A stretch of 6,020 bases of DNA, from positions 1,623 to 7,642 of the forward strand of contig DNGT01000022.1 in assembly GCA_003486165.1 (NCBI GenBank), in the 5' to 3' direction. The translations under genes and the position numbers were made by a program. The notes under the pieces were generated by a model. The model saw nothing but the letters and a program-made list of their open reading frames with translations, was not told where the DNA came from and did not search any database. This stretch comes from Desulfobacteraceae bacterium (GTDB lineage Bacteria; Desulfobacterota; Desulfobacteria; Desulfobacterales; UBA11574). Shown piece after piece: positions 4,974 through 6,020 of the stretch. Position 1 is the stretch's first letter. The number at the start of each line of letters is the position of its first letter.

Positions 4974-6020
4974 TTACTTTTCTCCATTCTTCATTCCGGA
5001 TATGTCTTTAAGGATCCTTTCCAGATTTTCCAGTTCCCTCCCATAGCCGGTCCAATTGCCCTGACGCAGATATGCTTTGGCTTTATTATAGTGGTCCAGC
5101 GCCGCCGCGCCGAGCTCGGAAAACCCTTCATCCTTTCTTTTTGGAGTAACCAGGGATGCCGGATGTTTCGGGGTGATGTCAATGTCCAGGATACTGCTCA
5201 AGGCCTTGTCCAGGTTTTCCTCCATAATCAGGCGATTGCTAAAAGCGACAATGACCCTTTTGAGTTCCGGAAGAGAAGCGGCCCTTGCCTCTTCCAGCCG
5301 GGGACGCACGCGAGCGCCTGCCTGCTGGGACTTGGCTTCACCACCGCCGGGCTGAAGGGCGCCGGTGGGGGGCATTTGGCTTTCTTCCTGGATGGCTTCC
5401 AGATATACCGGCTCCACATAGATAAAGGTATCACTGACGGGAATAGCCAACAGATTGCCCCGGATAACCCGGGAACCTCTCTGCCCCCACAGACTCAATT
5501 CCCGGGAAATTTCCGTTTGCTGATCCACCCTGGCTTCAATCTGCATGGGTCCATAGACCAGTTTTTCCTTGGGCAGCTTGTAGACCAGCAAGTTGCCGTA
5601 GTCGGGCAGGTCACATCGGGCCGCCAGCCAGCCGATCATATTATCTTTCTTGGAAGGGGTAAAAGGCGTCATCAGGAAAAATTCTTCCTTTTGCTCTTCG
5701 GGCAGCTTGATAATGATGTAGTAAGGCTCCATTTTCTGACGGCTCTCCCCATAGACCTCATCCGGAATTTGCCAGAGGTCTTCCTGGTTGTAAAAGACCT
5801 GGACATCTTCCATGTGATATTTCGTGTACGTCTCCATTTGGATGTTAAAGAGATCCTTGGGGTAGCGGATATGTCCTTTCAGCTCCGCGGGCATTTCCTT
5901 GAAAGGCTTAAACAGGTCCGGGAAGATCCGCGCATAGGTTTTGACGATGGGGTCTTTTTCATCCATCATGTAGAAAACCACATCCCCGTTATAGGCATCG
6001 ATGGTAACCTTGACGGAATT
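4974..6020 (-). CDS. UPF0182 (COG1615) membrane protein, C-terminal part, cut by window edge
   Basis: The reading frame is open to the right edge, so the 5' part is missing; 348 residues are visible. An internal GTG at 5981 is not the start, because the 13 codons before it (NSVKVTIDAYNGD) already match the family. Recognisable blocks, by visible residue: NSVKVTIDAYNGDVVFY (1-17), HIRYPKDLF (50-58), PYYIIIKLP (100-108), FFLMTPFTP then GWLAARCD (114-137), YGPMQIEARVDQQTEIS followed by LWGQRGSRVIRGNLLAIPV (156-195), and IYVEPVYLEA (200-209). A Pro/Gly/Gln-rich linker (210-249) leads to a C-terminal helical hairpin ending in AYLRQGNWTGYGREL (316-330). Family members are usually about 900 residues with several N-terminal membrane helices; this visible part is the large soluble domain. 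The molecular function is unknown. It converges on the methyltransferase gene. Confidence 0.93.
   Translation of the reverse strand, partial: NSVKVTIDAYNGDVVFYMMDEKDPIVKTYARIFPDLFKPFKEMPAELKGHIRYPKDLFNIQMETYTKYHMEDVQVFYNQEDLWQIPDEVYGESRQKMEPYYIIIKLPEEQKEEFFLMTPFTPSKKDNMIGWLAARCDLPDYGNLLVYKLPKEKLVYGPMQIEARVDQQTEISRELSLWGQRGSRVIRGNLLAIPVSDTFIYVEPVYLEAIQEESQMPPTGALQPGGGEAKSQQAGARVRPRLEEARAASLPELKRVIVAFSNRLIMEENLDKALSSILDIDITPKHPASLVTPKRKDEGFSELGAAALDHYNKAKAYLRQGNWTGYGRELENLERILKDISGMKNGEK

Noticed and set aside
4974..5981. Complete gene starting at the GTG at 5981
   Set aside because: The frame stays open to the window edge and the upstream codons match UPF0182, so the gene is truncated by the window, not started there.

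Overview
The window looks like a piece of a Desulfobacterota (former deltaproteobacterial) chromosome, probably from a Desulfobacterales-type anaerobe. This is an inference from protein style and repeats, not from a marker gene. The cues are a cytoplasmic multi-PAS hybrid histidine kinase with an HDFNN phosphoacceptor box, a UPF0182 (COG1615) membrane-protein C-terminus, moderate GC content, and intergenic DNA filled with degenerate 7-nt periodic repeats. No mobile element, tRNA, rRNA or CRISPR array was found.

Layout from left to right. (1) Positions 1-134 are an AT-rich leader with two small palindromes. (2) A small, very lysine-rich protein gene lies on the + strand (135-485). (3) A short convergent junction carries CCTGAYC heptad repeats, and the kinase stop codon falls inside them. 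(4) A large hybrid sensor kinase lies on the - strand (528-3155). It has an N-terminal V4R/XylR_N-like sensor, two PAS domains, HisKA, HATPase and a C-terminal receiver. (5) A 672-nt gene-free interval (3156-3827) separates the kinase from the next gene, which is transcribed divergently. It holds an operator-like inverted repeat, nine CCTWTTT-type heptads, three 10-bp direct repeats, another CCTGAYC block, a candidate promoter with a palindrome in its spacer, and two stem-loops in the presumed leader. (6) A winged-helix SAM-dependent methyltransferase of the Rv2258c-like type lies on the + strand (3828-4916). (7) A 57-nt convergent gap contains two more CCTGAYC heptads. (8) The C-terminal part of a UPF0182 gene lies on the - strand and runs off the right edge (4974-6020).

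How the genes relate. No two adjacent genes share a strand, so no operon is visible and each gene is probably its own transcription unit. The kinase has no separate response regulator or DNA-binding partner in the window. Its own receiver is the only visible phosphorylation target, so its output must lie elsewhere. Joint control of the divergent kinase and methyltransferase genes is possible, but only their geometry suggests it. The least explained parts are the structured methyltransferase leader, the layered periodic repeats, and a V4R-like sensor that appears to lack the usual metal-binding cysteines.
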